Position numbers and translations under genes: made by a program. A DNA stretch of 62,312 nucleotides. It comes from Lachnospiraceae bacterium (GTDB lineage Bacteria > Bacillota > Clostridia > Lachnospirales > Lachnospiraceae). The notes under the pieces are model-generated. The model saw only the letters and a list, made by a program, of their open reading frames with translations, had not been told where the DNA came from and ran no database searches. Shown in pieces: positions 32,003 through 39,524 of this stretch. The first letter of the stretch is position 1. Each line of letters opens with the position of its first letter. Location of the stretch: NCBI GenBank assembly GCA_030524635.1, contig JAUNGG010000019.1:1-62312 (forward strand). Direction: 5' to 3'.

Positions 32003-34150
32003 ATGTTTCAATTTACAGAGAGGGAAACGGAAAGTTTGCGGAAACGGGCAGCACAGGTTCCGGATATTCTGAAGGAACTGACACGCCTTACAAAGGAGAT
32101 TCTTCAGGAGCCGGTGCTGGTTCCCCATACAGGAATTGCTAACTGGTATATGTATTATTTCTGCCCCGATTGTTCGGTGCCTCTGACCTTTAACCGTCAT
32201 GACCGGCATCATCATAGCTGCCCGCAATGCAAAAAGGTGTTCACCGGGGATCCTTATGACAGCGCCTGGTGGAGAATCATAAATGGAAATAATTACACCG
32301 GTGCTTATCATCTGGGGCTGCTGTTTCTGCTGACGCAGGATATGAGGTACGCCCGAAAGGGGATCGAGATCTTGTCGGCGTATGCGGATTATTACCGGGG
32401 ATATGAGGTGCATGGATCAATTCCGTATAATGGACCGGGAAAGGTGGGGGCTCAGACGCTGGACGATGCTAATTTTACCCGGAATACGGCGATGGCTTAC
32501 GATCTGCTGGAACCGGCCATGGACGAGATGCAGAAAAAGAATATAAAAGAAGATCTGCTGCAGCCTGCGGCAGAATTTTTAATGCCGAGAAGGCACCGGC
32601 AGCGGCATAACCACGAACTGATTATCAGTGCAGCAGTAGGAATGGCGGCCTTGATTCTGAATCGGGAGGATTGGATTCAGTATGCAATATATGAGGATTA
32701 CGGGCTTTTATACCAGTTGGAGCATGGGGTGAGAGACAGCGGGATGTGGTTTGAGGGAACCTTTGGCTATCATTTCTACGCTCTGGAGGGGTTTTTCCAG
32801 TATGAACGGTTTGCAGTTCATACGAAGCACAGCCATATCCATCATCCACTTTACCGCAGGATGCTGAAGGCGGCAGCAGTCTGCGCCCAGCCGGATTTTA
32901 ACTTCCCCATGATCAATGACACCTACAGCGGACATGGAAGCCTGAAAGGTAAGGCAGGATTGTATGAATTCGCTTATCGTGAGACAAAGGATGAGGAACT
33001 GTTGGAAATTCTGAGGCGGATGTATCAGGATAAGGCCAGAGGAAGTCTGGAAAGCTTTTTCTGGGGAGCGGAGAGACTGCCGGAGAAAAAGGATACCGGA
33101 AAAGGAGCAGGATGGAACGAAGCAAACAGTCATCCCCCCATCGGGCAGGCCGGCATTACAAGTTTAAGAGGGAGGGATGACCGGTATCTTCTGTTTAAGC
33201 ATGATGAATTCGGCGGGGAACATGATCACTATGACCGCCTGGGGCTGTCCTTCCTGGCCTATGGCAGGCGGATTGCAGCAGATCTGGGAACCACTGGATA
33301 TGGGGCGGTACTTCATTTTGATTATTATAAAAACAGCGGCGCCCACAATACAGTAACCATAGGAGAGAGAAATCATCCCCCGGGAAAAGCCTGTTTGACC
33401 CGGTTTGAAGAGATCGATGGAGTGATCTATGCAGAGGCAGTCATGGATTGGAAACAGGAATATGAGATGCCGCCGATCTTTACCATTCCGGACTGGGATG
33501 AGAGTCTTTATCAGGGAATTACCATGACCAGAAAGCTGGCCTGGACAGAACATTACTTTGCAGAATGTTTTATTGTTGAGGGCGCAGAGGATCAGACCAT
33601 CGACTGGGGAATGCATATCGGAGGAGAATTTGCAGGCTGCAGTGACAGCTCTGGAAAACGGATGATGAAGCCTCTGGGACAAAGGCTCAGCCAGAAGAAG
33701 CCGCTGCGGCATATGAAAGATATCTATTATATAGAAGAAACAGGTGAAAAAGCCGCCGCAAAGTTGGAGGAAGATGCTGCTTTCAGGCAATCGGAATGTA
33801 CGGTATGCAGCTGTTTTCAGGTAGAAGAGGTAGGGGTGAAGCTTTACAGTTACCTCCCGGAGGGAAGCTTGTATGTAGGGAAGGTTCCGAACAATCCTTC
33901 CGCTGAAGAAATTTCACAGGTCATTGAGAGGAGAAACGGAAGAGGACAAGGCGAAGCAGAAACGTCAGAAGGCAGAGCAAAGGAGCGACAGGATCAGGTG
34001 GTATTCCTTCATGTGATGGAGGCATATGATAAAGAATCGGTGATCTCATGGGTTCAGATGGACGTAGGGAAGGAAGAAGCCGTAATTTCAATCGAGGAGA
34101 TGGGAATAAGGAAGGAAATACGGTTTGCTCTTTCAAAGACAGAGCGGTAA
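32003..34150 (+). CDS. Heparinase II/III-family polysaccharide lyase, cytoplasmic
   Basis: 715 aa from ATG 32003, chosen because GGAGGA lies 5 nt upstream. No signal peptide. Near the N-terminus is a four-cysteine zinc-knuckle pattern (Cys 54, 57, 73, 76) of the type found in some bacterial members. The alpha/alpha toroid follows with His-rich active-site stretches (RHRQRHNHEL, GTFGYHFYALEGF). The PF07940-type beta domain begins near residue 390 with KHDEFGGEHDHYDRLGLSF. It should cleave uronic-acid oligosaccharides by beta-elimination or hydrolysis after import by the upstream ABC system. Exact polymer (heparin, alginate, ulvan-like) cannot be read from the sequence. Confidence 0.85.
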   Translation: MFQFTERETESLRKRAAQVPDILKELTRLTKEILQEPVLVPHTGIANWYMYYFCPDCSVPLTFNRHDRHHHSCPQCKKVFTGDPYDSAWWRIINGNNYTGAYHLGLLFLLTQDMRYARKGIEILSAYADYYRGYEVHGSIPYNGPGKVGAQTLDDANFTRNTAMAYDLLEPAMDEMQKKNIKEDLLQPAAEFLMPRRHRQRHNHELIISAAVGMAALILNREDWIQYAIYEDYGLLYQLEHGVRDSGMWFEGTFGYHFYALEGFFQYERFAVHTKHSHIHHPLYRRMLKAAAVCAQPDFNFPMINDTYSGHGSLKGKAGLYEFAYRETKDEELLEILRRMYQDKARGSLESFFWGAERLPEKKDTGKGAGWNEANSHPPIGQAGITSLRGRDDRYLLFKHDEFGGEHDHYDRLGLSFLAYGRRIAADLGTTGYGAVLHFDYYKNSGAHNTVTIGERNHPPGKACLTRFEEIDGVIYAEAVMDWKQEYEMPPIFTIPDWDESLYQGITMTRKLAWTEHYFAECFIVEGAEDQTIDWGMHIGGEFAGCSDSSGKRMMKPLGQRLSQKKPLRHMKDIYYIEETGEKAAAKLEEDAAFRQSECTVCSCFQVEEVGVKLYSYLPEGSLYVGKVPNNPSAEEISQVIERRNGRGQGEAETSEGRAKERQDQVVFLHVMEAYDKESVISWVQMDVGKEEAVISIEEMGIRKEIRFALSKTER

Positions 34151-34188
34151 CTTCCGGTAATTTTCATGTACCCTTGTACAGACAGGTG

Positions 34189-34197
34189 TGATATAAT
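34189..34197 (+). promoter_or_regulatory. Extended -10 promoter of nth
   Basis: TGATATAAT, an extended -10 element, lies about 35 bp before the ribosome binding site of nth. No good -35 is visible. Confidence 0.5.
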
Positions 34198-34247
34198 CAT
34201 CGGGTAATCATGAGTCATTGATAACTGTATAAGGAGTGAACCAACCA

Positions 34248-34883
34248 ATGAAAAAAGAAGAACTGGCTCTTGAGATTATCAAGCGCCTGAAGGAAGAATA
34301 CCCGGATGCCGGCTGTACCCTGGATTATAATGAAGCCTGGAAGCTGTTAGTCAGCGTGCGCCTGGCAGCCCAGTGTACCGATGCCAGAGTGAATGTGGTG
34401 GTGGAGGGATTATATCAGAAGTTCCCCAGCGTAGACGCCCTGGCGGAAGCTGATGTGGAGGAGATCGAGAAGATTGTAAAGCCCTGCGGCTTAGGCCACA
34501 GCAAGGCACGGGATATCAGCGCCTGCATGAAGATATTAAAGGAGAAATACGATGGAAAGGTGCCGGATTCCTTTGATGAACTGTTAAAGCTGCCTGGAGT
34601 AGGGCGCAAAAGCGCCAACCTGATCATGGGAGATGTATTCGGCAAGCCGGCCATCGTGACCGATACCCACTGCATCCGTCTGGTAAACCGGATGGGACTG
34701 GTAGACGGCATTAAGGAGCCGAAGAAGGTGGAGAAGGCTCTGTGGAAGATCATCCCGGCAGAAGAGGGCAGTGATTTCTGCCATCGTCTGGTGTACCACG
34801 GCAGAGAGGTCTGTACCGCCAGAACGAAGCCGTATTGCGATCAGTGCTGCCTGAAGGATATCTGCGGAAAGGTCGGAGTATGA
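34248..34883 (+). CDS. nth: Endonuclease III
   Basis: 211 aa from ATG 34248 (AAGGAG 11 nt upstream; the GTG at 34236 lies inside that site). The helix-hairpin-helix LPGVGRKSANLIMG carries the catalytic Lys, the catalytic Asp is in VTDTHCIRLVNRMG, and four C-terminal cysteines (C-X6-C-X2-C-X5-C pattern from CTARTKPYCDQC) bind the 4Fe-4S cluster. It removes oxidised pyrimidines from DNA and cuts the abasic site. Its stop codon overlaps the start of the MATE gene, so the two are co-transcribed. Confidence 0.95.
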   Translation: MKKEELALEIIKRLKEEYPDAGCTLDYNEAWKLLVSVRLAAQCTDARVNVVVEGLYQKFPSVDALAEADVEEIEKIVKPCGLGHSKARDISACMKILKEKYDGKVPDSFDELLKLPGVGRKSANLIMGDVFGKPAIVTDTHCIRLVNRMGLVDGIKEPKKVEKALWKIIPAEEGSDFCHRLVYHGREVCTARTKPYCDQCCLKDICGKVGV

Positions 34884-36241
34884 TGACAACAGCAGAAAAA
34901 AAGGAACCGCGTCAGCTCCTTTTTTCGAACCAGGATCTTAGGCGGCTGATTGCACCTCTGATCGTAGAGCAGATCCTGGCGGTAACAGTGGGAATGGTGG
35001 ATACCATGATGGTTTCCAGTGCAGGAGAGGCGGCTACCTCCGGCGTGTCCCTGGTGGATATGATCAACAACCTGATCATCAATGTATTTGCAGCCGTTTC
35101 TACCGGGGGCGCTGTGGTATCCTCCCAGTTTCTGGGACAGCGAAACCGGAAGAAGGCCTGTGAGGCGGCGGATCAGCTTCTTTTGATTACGGCATTGATC
35201 GCCCTGGCGGTGATGGCTCTGGCGATTCTGCTGCGCCGTCCTCTTCTGAATGTGATCTATCACGGAATTGCACCAGATGTTATGACCAATGCACTGGTTT
35301 ATCTGGTGATTTCCGCACTGTCCTATCCCTTCCTGGCTGTATATAATTCCTGCGCTGCATTATTCCGTTCTATGGGAAATTCCAGGATCTCCATGCAGGT
35401 TTCCATTGTTATGAATGTGGTCAATGTGATCGGAGATTACTGCTTTATCTTCCTGTTTCACTGGGGCGTAGCAGGTGCCGCGCTGGCATCCCTGATCGGA
35501 AGAATGACCGCTTGTGTGATCCTGTTTATCCGGCTGCGGAATCCAAAGCTGGAGATCTGCGTTGGTTCGGAAAAGCTGGCCTGGAATCATCGTATGATCC
35601 GGACGATCCTGCATATTGGAATTCCAAGCGGAATTGAGAACAGCATCTTTCAGCTGGGACGTGTGCTGGTAGTCAGCATGATCGCCATGTTTGGAACGGT
35701 ACAGATTGCGGCTAACGCAGTTGCAAATAATCTGGATGCCATGGGTGTCCTCCCGGGATTGGCCATGAATCTGGCTATGATCACGGTGATCGGCCAATGT
35801 GTAGGAGCCAGAGACTTTGATCAGGCAGAGTATTATGCGAAGAAGATGCTGAAGATTACCTATCTGATCAATGGCCTGTGCTGCCTTGCTGTTCTGATCA
35901 CCATGCCCCTTACCATGAAATTGTATGGGCTTTCGCCTGAAACGCTTCGTCTGGCGGCCGTGCTGGTGCTGATTCACGATGGCTGCGCGATTCTGCTGTG
36001 GCCGGCTTCCTTCACATTGCCAAATGTGCTTCGGGCGGCCAATGATGTGAAGTTTCCAATGGTGGTTTCCATTCTGTCAATGATCATCTGCCGTCTGGGC
36101 TTCAGCTTTGTGCTGGCAGTGGGCCTTAAGTGGGGCGCGGCAGGTGTGTGGATCGCCATGGCAGCAGACTGGATGGTAAGGGCTATGTTTTTCGTCAGCC
36201 GGTACCGGAGCGGGAAATGGAAGGGGTTTTATCGTGGATAG
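34880..36241 (+). CDS. MATE-family multidrug/metabolite antiporter
   Basis: 453 aa, twelve predicted membrane segments in two repeats. The first half begins LIAPLIVEQILAVTVGMVDTMMVSSAGEAATSGVSLVD, typical for MATE proteins with the conserved acidic and polar residues of the cation site. Start ATG 34880 or 34883; both sit in the ATGATGA overlap with the nth stop codon, with GGAG just upstream. It should export a drug or metabolite using sodium or protons; the substrate is unknown. Confidence 0.92.
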   Translation: MMTTAEKKEPRQLLFSNQDLRRLIAPLIVEQILAVTVGMVDTMMVSSAGEAATSGVSLVDMINNLIINVFAAVSTGGAVVSSQFLGQRNRKKACEAADQLLLITALIALAVMALAILLRRPLLNVIYHGIAPDVMTNALVYLVISALSYPFLAVYNSCAALFRSMGNSRISMQVSIVMNVVNVIGDYCFIFLFHWGVAGAALASLIGRMTACVILFIRLRNPKLEICVGSEKLAWNHRMIRTILHIGIPSGIENSIFQLGRVLVVSMIAMFGTVQIAANAVANNLDAMGVLPGLAMNLAMITVIGQCVGARDFDQAEYYAKKMLKITYLINGLCCLAVLITMPLTMKLYGLSPETLRLAAVLVLIHDGCAILLWPASFTLPNVLRAANDVKFPMVVSILSMIICRLGFSFVLAVGLKWGAAGVWIAMAADWMVRAMFFVSRYRSGKWKGFYRG

Positions 36242-36266
36242 CCGAAAGAACAAGATTTTTTGAATC

Positions 36267-36312
36267 TTGACGACAATACGGAATCCTGATATAATGCAAG
36301 CGAACACTTGCA
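36267..36312 (+). promoter_or_regulatory. Promoter and TetR operator
   Basis: TTGACG (36267-36272), a 17-bp spacer and TATAAT (36290-36295) overlap an inverted repeat TGCAAG...ACTTGCA (36295-36312). The same repeat occurs at 36961-36980, ahead of the next genes. Confidence 0.8.
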
Positions 36313-36332
36313 CCATATAAGGAGTACTCTTC

Positions 36333-36938
36333 ATGTATGATGAAACACAGATGAAAATTATTGATGCGGCGATGAATCTTGTTATGGAGAAGGGATATTC
36401 CTCCACCACTACAAAGGATATTGCGAAAGCAGCAGGAATCAATGAATGCACTATTTTCCGTAAATTTAAGGGAAAAAAGGAGATCATATTGTCTGCTATG
36501 GAGCTTCCGGAATGGAATCCATGTCTGCAGGAGCAGGATTTTCAGATTTGTGGTGATGTAGAACAGGACCTGATTTCATTTGCAAAGACCTATATGCGCA
36601 AGGTGACGCCTCAGATGGTTAAGGTATCAATCGGACTGCGTACACCAGAGCTATATGAGGAGACGGCACCAGGGATTATGAAGATTCCGCAGACGTTTAA
36701 AAAGGTACTATTGGACTATTTTTTAAAGCTGCAGTCTCAGGGAGAGCTGAAAGAGGTGGATGTAGAGGTTCTTGCTGCTCAGTTTTTGTCCATGAATTTC
36801 GGATTTGTCTTTCTGGATGCATCCTTTGGCAAACAATTATTTGGAATCTGCAAGGAACAGTATATTGAGGACAGCGTGAAGGTATTTATCCATGGAATTG
36901 GTTTAGGGCAAAAGATCAAAGAATATAAAGGCACATAA
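36333..36938 (+). CDS. TetR-family transcriptional regulator
   Basis: 201 aa. The N-terminal TetR helix-turn-helix (IIDAAMNLVMEKGYSSTTTKDIAKAAGINECTIFRKFKGKKEII, about 8-51) is clear. The remaining helical domain should bind an unknown ligand. The gene has its own strong promoter overlapped by a palindrome, and the same palindrome precedes the DUF1330/metallo-hydrolase pair 24 bp after its stop codon. It probably represses itself and those two genes. Confidence 0.92.
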   Translation: MYDETQMKIIDAAMNLVMEKGYSSTTTKDIAKAAGINECTIFRKFKGKKEIILSAMELPEWNPCLQEQDFQICGDVEQDLISFAKTYMRKVTPQMVKVSIGLRTPELYEETAPGIMKIPQTFKKVLLDYFLKLQSQGELKEVDVEVLAAQFLSMNFGFVFLDASFGKQLFGICKEQYIEDSVKVFIHGIGLGQKIKEYKGT

Positions 36939-36960
36939 TGTGCTTTTATTTTTCATAGAT

Positions 36961-36980
36961 ATGCAAGTAAACACTTGCAT
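36961..36980. promoter_or_regulatory. TetR operator copy 2
   Basis: Perfect inverted repeat ATGCAAGT-AAAC-ACTTGCAT just before the ribosome binding site (GAGGAGG) of the DUF1330 gene, matching the site in the tetR promoter. Confidence 0.75.
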
Positions 36981-36996
36981 TGAGAGGAGGACGACC

Positions 36997-37335
36997 ATGT
37001 GTTATTTTTTAGTTGATACCTATATTCCTGCGGGAAAAAATCATTTTGAAAAAGGGCGTGGACTATATGATGATTATATTGAGAAGGTGAAACCAATTGT
37101 GGAGCGCTATGGCGGAATGTATCTGCTCCGGTCGGAACAGATAGAATCACTTTCACAGAAGCGTGCGCCCCAGAGAGTAATTATCATACATTTTCCGGAT
37201 TATGAACATCTGCAGAGGTGCTTTGCTTCAAAGGAATACCAGGAGATTATGGCGATGAGAACAGAAAGTGTTGACGCAAGAGCATTGATTGTAAGGGAGG
37301 AGCAGGAGAATGAGGGTTCATCAAATCAGAATTGA
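36997..37335 (+). CDS. DUF1330-like dimeric alpha/beta-barrel protein
   Basis: 112 aa from ATG 36997 (GAGGAGG 7 nt upstream). The pattern FLVDTYIPAGKNHFEKGRGLYDDYIEKVKPIVERYGGMYLLRSEQIE, then RVIIIHFPDYEHLQRCFASKEYQEIMAMR, matches the DUF1330 (PF07045) ferredoxin-like fold, a family of small proteins of unclear function that often accompany redox or degradation genes. It overlaps the next gene by 26 bp and is presumably controlled by the TetR operator just upstream. Confidence 0.82.
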   Translation: MCYFLVDTYIPAGKNHFEKGRGLYDDYIEKVKPIVERYGGMYLLRSEQIESLSQKRAPQRVIIIHFPDYEHLQRCFASKEYQEIMAMRTESVDARALIVREEQENEGSSNQN

Positions 37336-38029
37336 TTTTAATGTGACAAGTGAGATGAAACGTTATGTGTTTATATATCTGATCGAAGCCGAGCATTGTT
37401 ATCTGATTGATTCCGGAGTTGCAGGATGCCAGGATATTGTCAGTGCAAAATTGAAACAGATCGGAAGAGATATTTCTGACATAAAGGGGATTTTTCTTAC
37501 TCATGCACATCCGGATCATATTGGAACAGCCGCTTGGTTCAGGGAAACGTCTGGGTGCAGGGTATATGCAGGTGCCGGAGAAAAAAGATGGATTGAGGAT
37601 ATTGACATTCAGTTTCGGGAGCGTCCGATCCCTAATTTTTACAAGCTCGCAGGGAAGTCTGTGCCAGTGGATCAAGCTCTTTGGGATGGCGATAGGATTA
37701 AGCTGGAAAACGATCTTATTGTAGAGGTAATTGGCACTCCAGGGCATTCTGCAGATGAAATGTCTTTCCGAATCGGCGATTGTGTTTTTATTGGTGACAG
37801 TGTACCGGTTAAGGGGGACATTCCAATCTATGTGGACTGGGATGCAGCAATAAAAAGCATGGACAGATTAAAAAAAATGGAAACTGTCAAGTGGTTTTAC
37901 CCTGCCTGGGATAAAGCTTACTCATATAAAGAATGGAACGAAAAAGTTGCTGCTGGAGAAATGCTTGTGCAGATGATCGATGCATCAGTAAAGAATTCGA
38001 TATTAATGGATGGAGAAACTGAATTGTGA
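37310..38029 (+). CDS. MBL-fold metallo-hydrolase, probably truncated by an in-frame stop
   Basis: 239 aa. The metallo-beta-lactamase motif THAHPDHIG (about 64-72), the GTPGHSADEMSF second metal region and the IGDSVP aspartate are intact, so the catalytic core is complete. Directly after the TGA stop (38027-38029) the same frame stays open for 31 codons to a TAG at 38123. Those codons give a protein-like, amphipathic sequence ending PLFARTVESHMKK. This suggests that the gene was once longer and lost its C-terminal tail by a point mutation. Substrate unknown; it is coupled to the DUF1330 gene. Confidence 0.85.
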   Translation: MRVHQIRIDFNVTSEMKRYVFIYLIEAEHCYLIDSGVAGCQDIVSAKLKQIGRDISDIKGIFLTHAHPDHIGTAAWFRETSGCRVYAGAGEKRWIEDIDIQFRERPIPNFYKLAGKSVPVDQALWDGDRIKLENDLIVEVIGTPGHSADEMSFRIGDCVFIGDSVPVKGDIPIYVDWDAAIKSMDRLKKMETVKWFYPAWDKAYSYKEWNEKVAAGEMLVQMIDASVKNSILMDGETEL

Positions 38030-38125
38030 AATGTGGTTTTGAAGGTTTGCAGAGATTTGGAGATGCCGTGGCTTATGGAGAATCCGCTGTTTGCAAGGAC
38101 GGTAGAAAGCCATATGAAGAAGTAG
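38030..38125 (+). pseudogene. Detached C-terminal segment of the MBL-fold gene
   Basis: 31 sense codons in frame with the upstream hydrolase after its TGA stop, with no start codon or ribosome binding site of their own. The composition is protein-like (LEMPWLMENPLFARTVES). It ends two bases into the recognisable part of a mobile-element relic, whose insertion may have supplied the TAG. Confidence 0.45.
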
Positions 38126-38163
38126 ATTTTTGCCGATTGCTGTGAACGCACGTGAACAGTAAC
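38124..38163 (+). mobile_element. MITE relic, right end only
   Basis: 40 bp closely matching the right end of copy 2, including GTGAACGCACGTGAACAGTAAC-like sequence in two blocks and the terminal repeat TGAACAGTAAC. The left part of the element is absent. Confidence 0.65.
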
Positions 38164-38236
38164 AAGGTGCTGAACCATTACAGAAAAAGATCCAACAGAC
38201 CTTTTTCCGTTAAGAGAAACGTGATAAAATAAACAT

Positions 38237-38250
38237 GACATATAGATGTC
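38237..38250. repeat. Short inverted repeat upstream of the WYL regulator
   Basis: GACAT-ATAG-ATGTC, a possible operator about 95 bp before the regulator start. Apart from this, the gene tail and the MITE relic, the 38030-38345 gap shows nothing clear. Confidence 0.3.
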
Positions 38251-38345
38251 GTGTTTGATTTGTTATTCTAATAAACATAAGTATGCATAAGGTCTGGCGA
38301 ATGTGGGTTCTGCGCCGGCCAGAACGGAGTGAAAATAACAATCAT

Positions 38346-39257
38346 ATGAAGATAGACAGACTGATTGGTATCCTTTCTGTGTTATTGCAGAAGGAAAAGG
38401 TTACGGCGCCGGAGCTGGCGGAAAAGTTTGAGGTGTCACGAAGAACCATTAACCGGGATATCGAAGATTTGTGCAGGGCAGGAATTCCCATCAGCACAGC
38501 ACAGGGAGCCAGAGGCGGCATCTGCATCATGGAAGGGTACCGGATGGACCGGACACTGCTGACCTCGAAGGATATGCAGGTGATTTTGGCAGGACTGAGA
38601 AGCCTGGACAGCGTCAGCGGGAGCCATTATTATGGACAGCTTATGGAGAAAATAAAGGAAGGTTCGTCTGCCTTTGTAAGCGGCAGAGACTCGATTTTGA
38701 TCGATCTTTCCTCCTGGTATAAGGAATCCCTGGCGCCTAAGATTGAAATGATACAGACCGCCATCGAGGAGAGACGATTGATTTCCTTTCAATATTATTC
38801 GCCAAAGGGGGAAAGCAGCCGGGAGATAGAACCTTATTATCTGATTTTTAAATGGGCCAGCTGGTATGTATGGGGCTGGTGCCGCAAACGAGAGGATTTC
38901 AGGATGTTTAAACTGAATCGTTTAGATGGTCTCAAGGTATCCGCTGATCCATATGATGCTCGGACGGTTCCGCTGCCGGATCTGTCCAGTGAAAGAATCT
39001 TTCCAGGTGCCATTCAGGTGAAAGCCGTTTTTCGGCCGGAGATGAGATGGCGCCTGGTGGAAGAATATGGTCCCCGTTGCTTTGAGGTACAGCCGGATGG
39101 GACGCTGCTGTTTCAAAAAGAATATACGGATGAGGAGAATTTGATTGACTGGATGCTGACATTCCGGGATCAGGTTACCGTGCTTGAGCCAGAGCATGTC
39201 CGACAGGAACTTCTGGCAATTGCGGAGCGTGTGGCTGGGATTTATAAGGGAGAATAG
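38346..39257 (+). CDS. YafY-type regulator with HTH_11 and WYL domains
   Basis: 303 aa from ATG 38346 (MKIDRLIGIL, the usual start of the family); the frame is open further upstream but that part looks non-coding. The winged helix-turn-helix spans about 1-60 (VTAPELAEKFEVSRRTINRDIEDL). The WYL domain runs from about 125 (ISFQYYSPKGESSREIEPYYLIFKWASWYVWGWC) with its ligand-binding loop. WYL regulators respond to nucleic acids, nucleotides or small ligands and often control stress or defence genes. No target is evident: the gene stands alone. The ribosome binding site is weak or distant. Confidence 0.87.
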   Translation: MKIDRLIGILSVLLQKEKVTAPELAEKFEVSRRTINRDIEDLCRAGIPISTAQGARGGICIMEGYRMDRTLLTSKDMQVILAGLRSLDSVSGSHYYGQLMEKIKEGSSAFVSGRDSILIDLSSWYKESLAPKIEMIQTAIEERRLISFQYYSPKGESSREIEPYYLIFKWASWYVWGWCRKREDFRMFKLNRLDGLKVSADPYDARTVPLPDLSSERIFPGAIQVKAVFRPEMRWRLVEEYGPRCFEVQPDGTLLFQKEYTDEENLIDWMLTFRDQVTVLEPEHVRQELLAIAERVAGIYKGE

Positions 39258-39279
39258 CCGGAATTGAAACGAAAAATGA

Positions 39280-39308
39280 TTGCCATGAAAAGTGGGGTAT
39301 GCTATAAT
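39280..39308 (+). promoter_or_regulatory. Promoter of leuA
   Basis: TTGCCA (39280-39285), a 17-bp spacer and an extended -10 TGCTATAAT (TATAAT 39303-39308). It leaves an untranslated leader of about 210 nt before leuA. Confidence 0.75.
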
Positions 39309-39359
39309 AAAAGAACCCTGCGGCAGTACAGCAGCGGAATTTAGAAGCAAAGGAATGTG

Positions 39360-39446
39360 ATGAAAGATGGGGTTAGACCTGTAACGGCCACGTTGTTCAT
39401 TATTAAGCATTACGGCGTGATCTATCGACTCCATAGCCTGAGATAG
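39360..39446 (+). CDS. Possible leader peptide in the leuA 5' region
   Basis: A 28-codon frame starts at ATG 39360 with AAAGGAA 6 nt upstream and ends at TAG 39444. The product (MKDGVRPVTATLFIIKHYGV and eight more) has 9 branched-chain residues in 28. Its stop codon falls inside the hairpin TAGCCT/AGGCTA (39434-39450), and a longer pairing, CGTTGT...ACAACG, encloses the segment. This would fit translation-coupled control of leuA, but no terminator stem with a T-run is seen. Confidence 0.4.
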   Translation: MKDGVRPVTATLFIIKHYGVIYRLHSLR

Positions 39447-39524
39447 GCTAGCCAGAGAATATGAGAATAAGACAACGAAGAAGATGCAGTTACATACTAT
39501 TTGGAGATAATGGAGGAAGAGATC

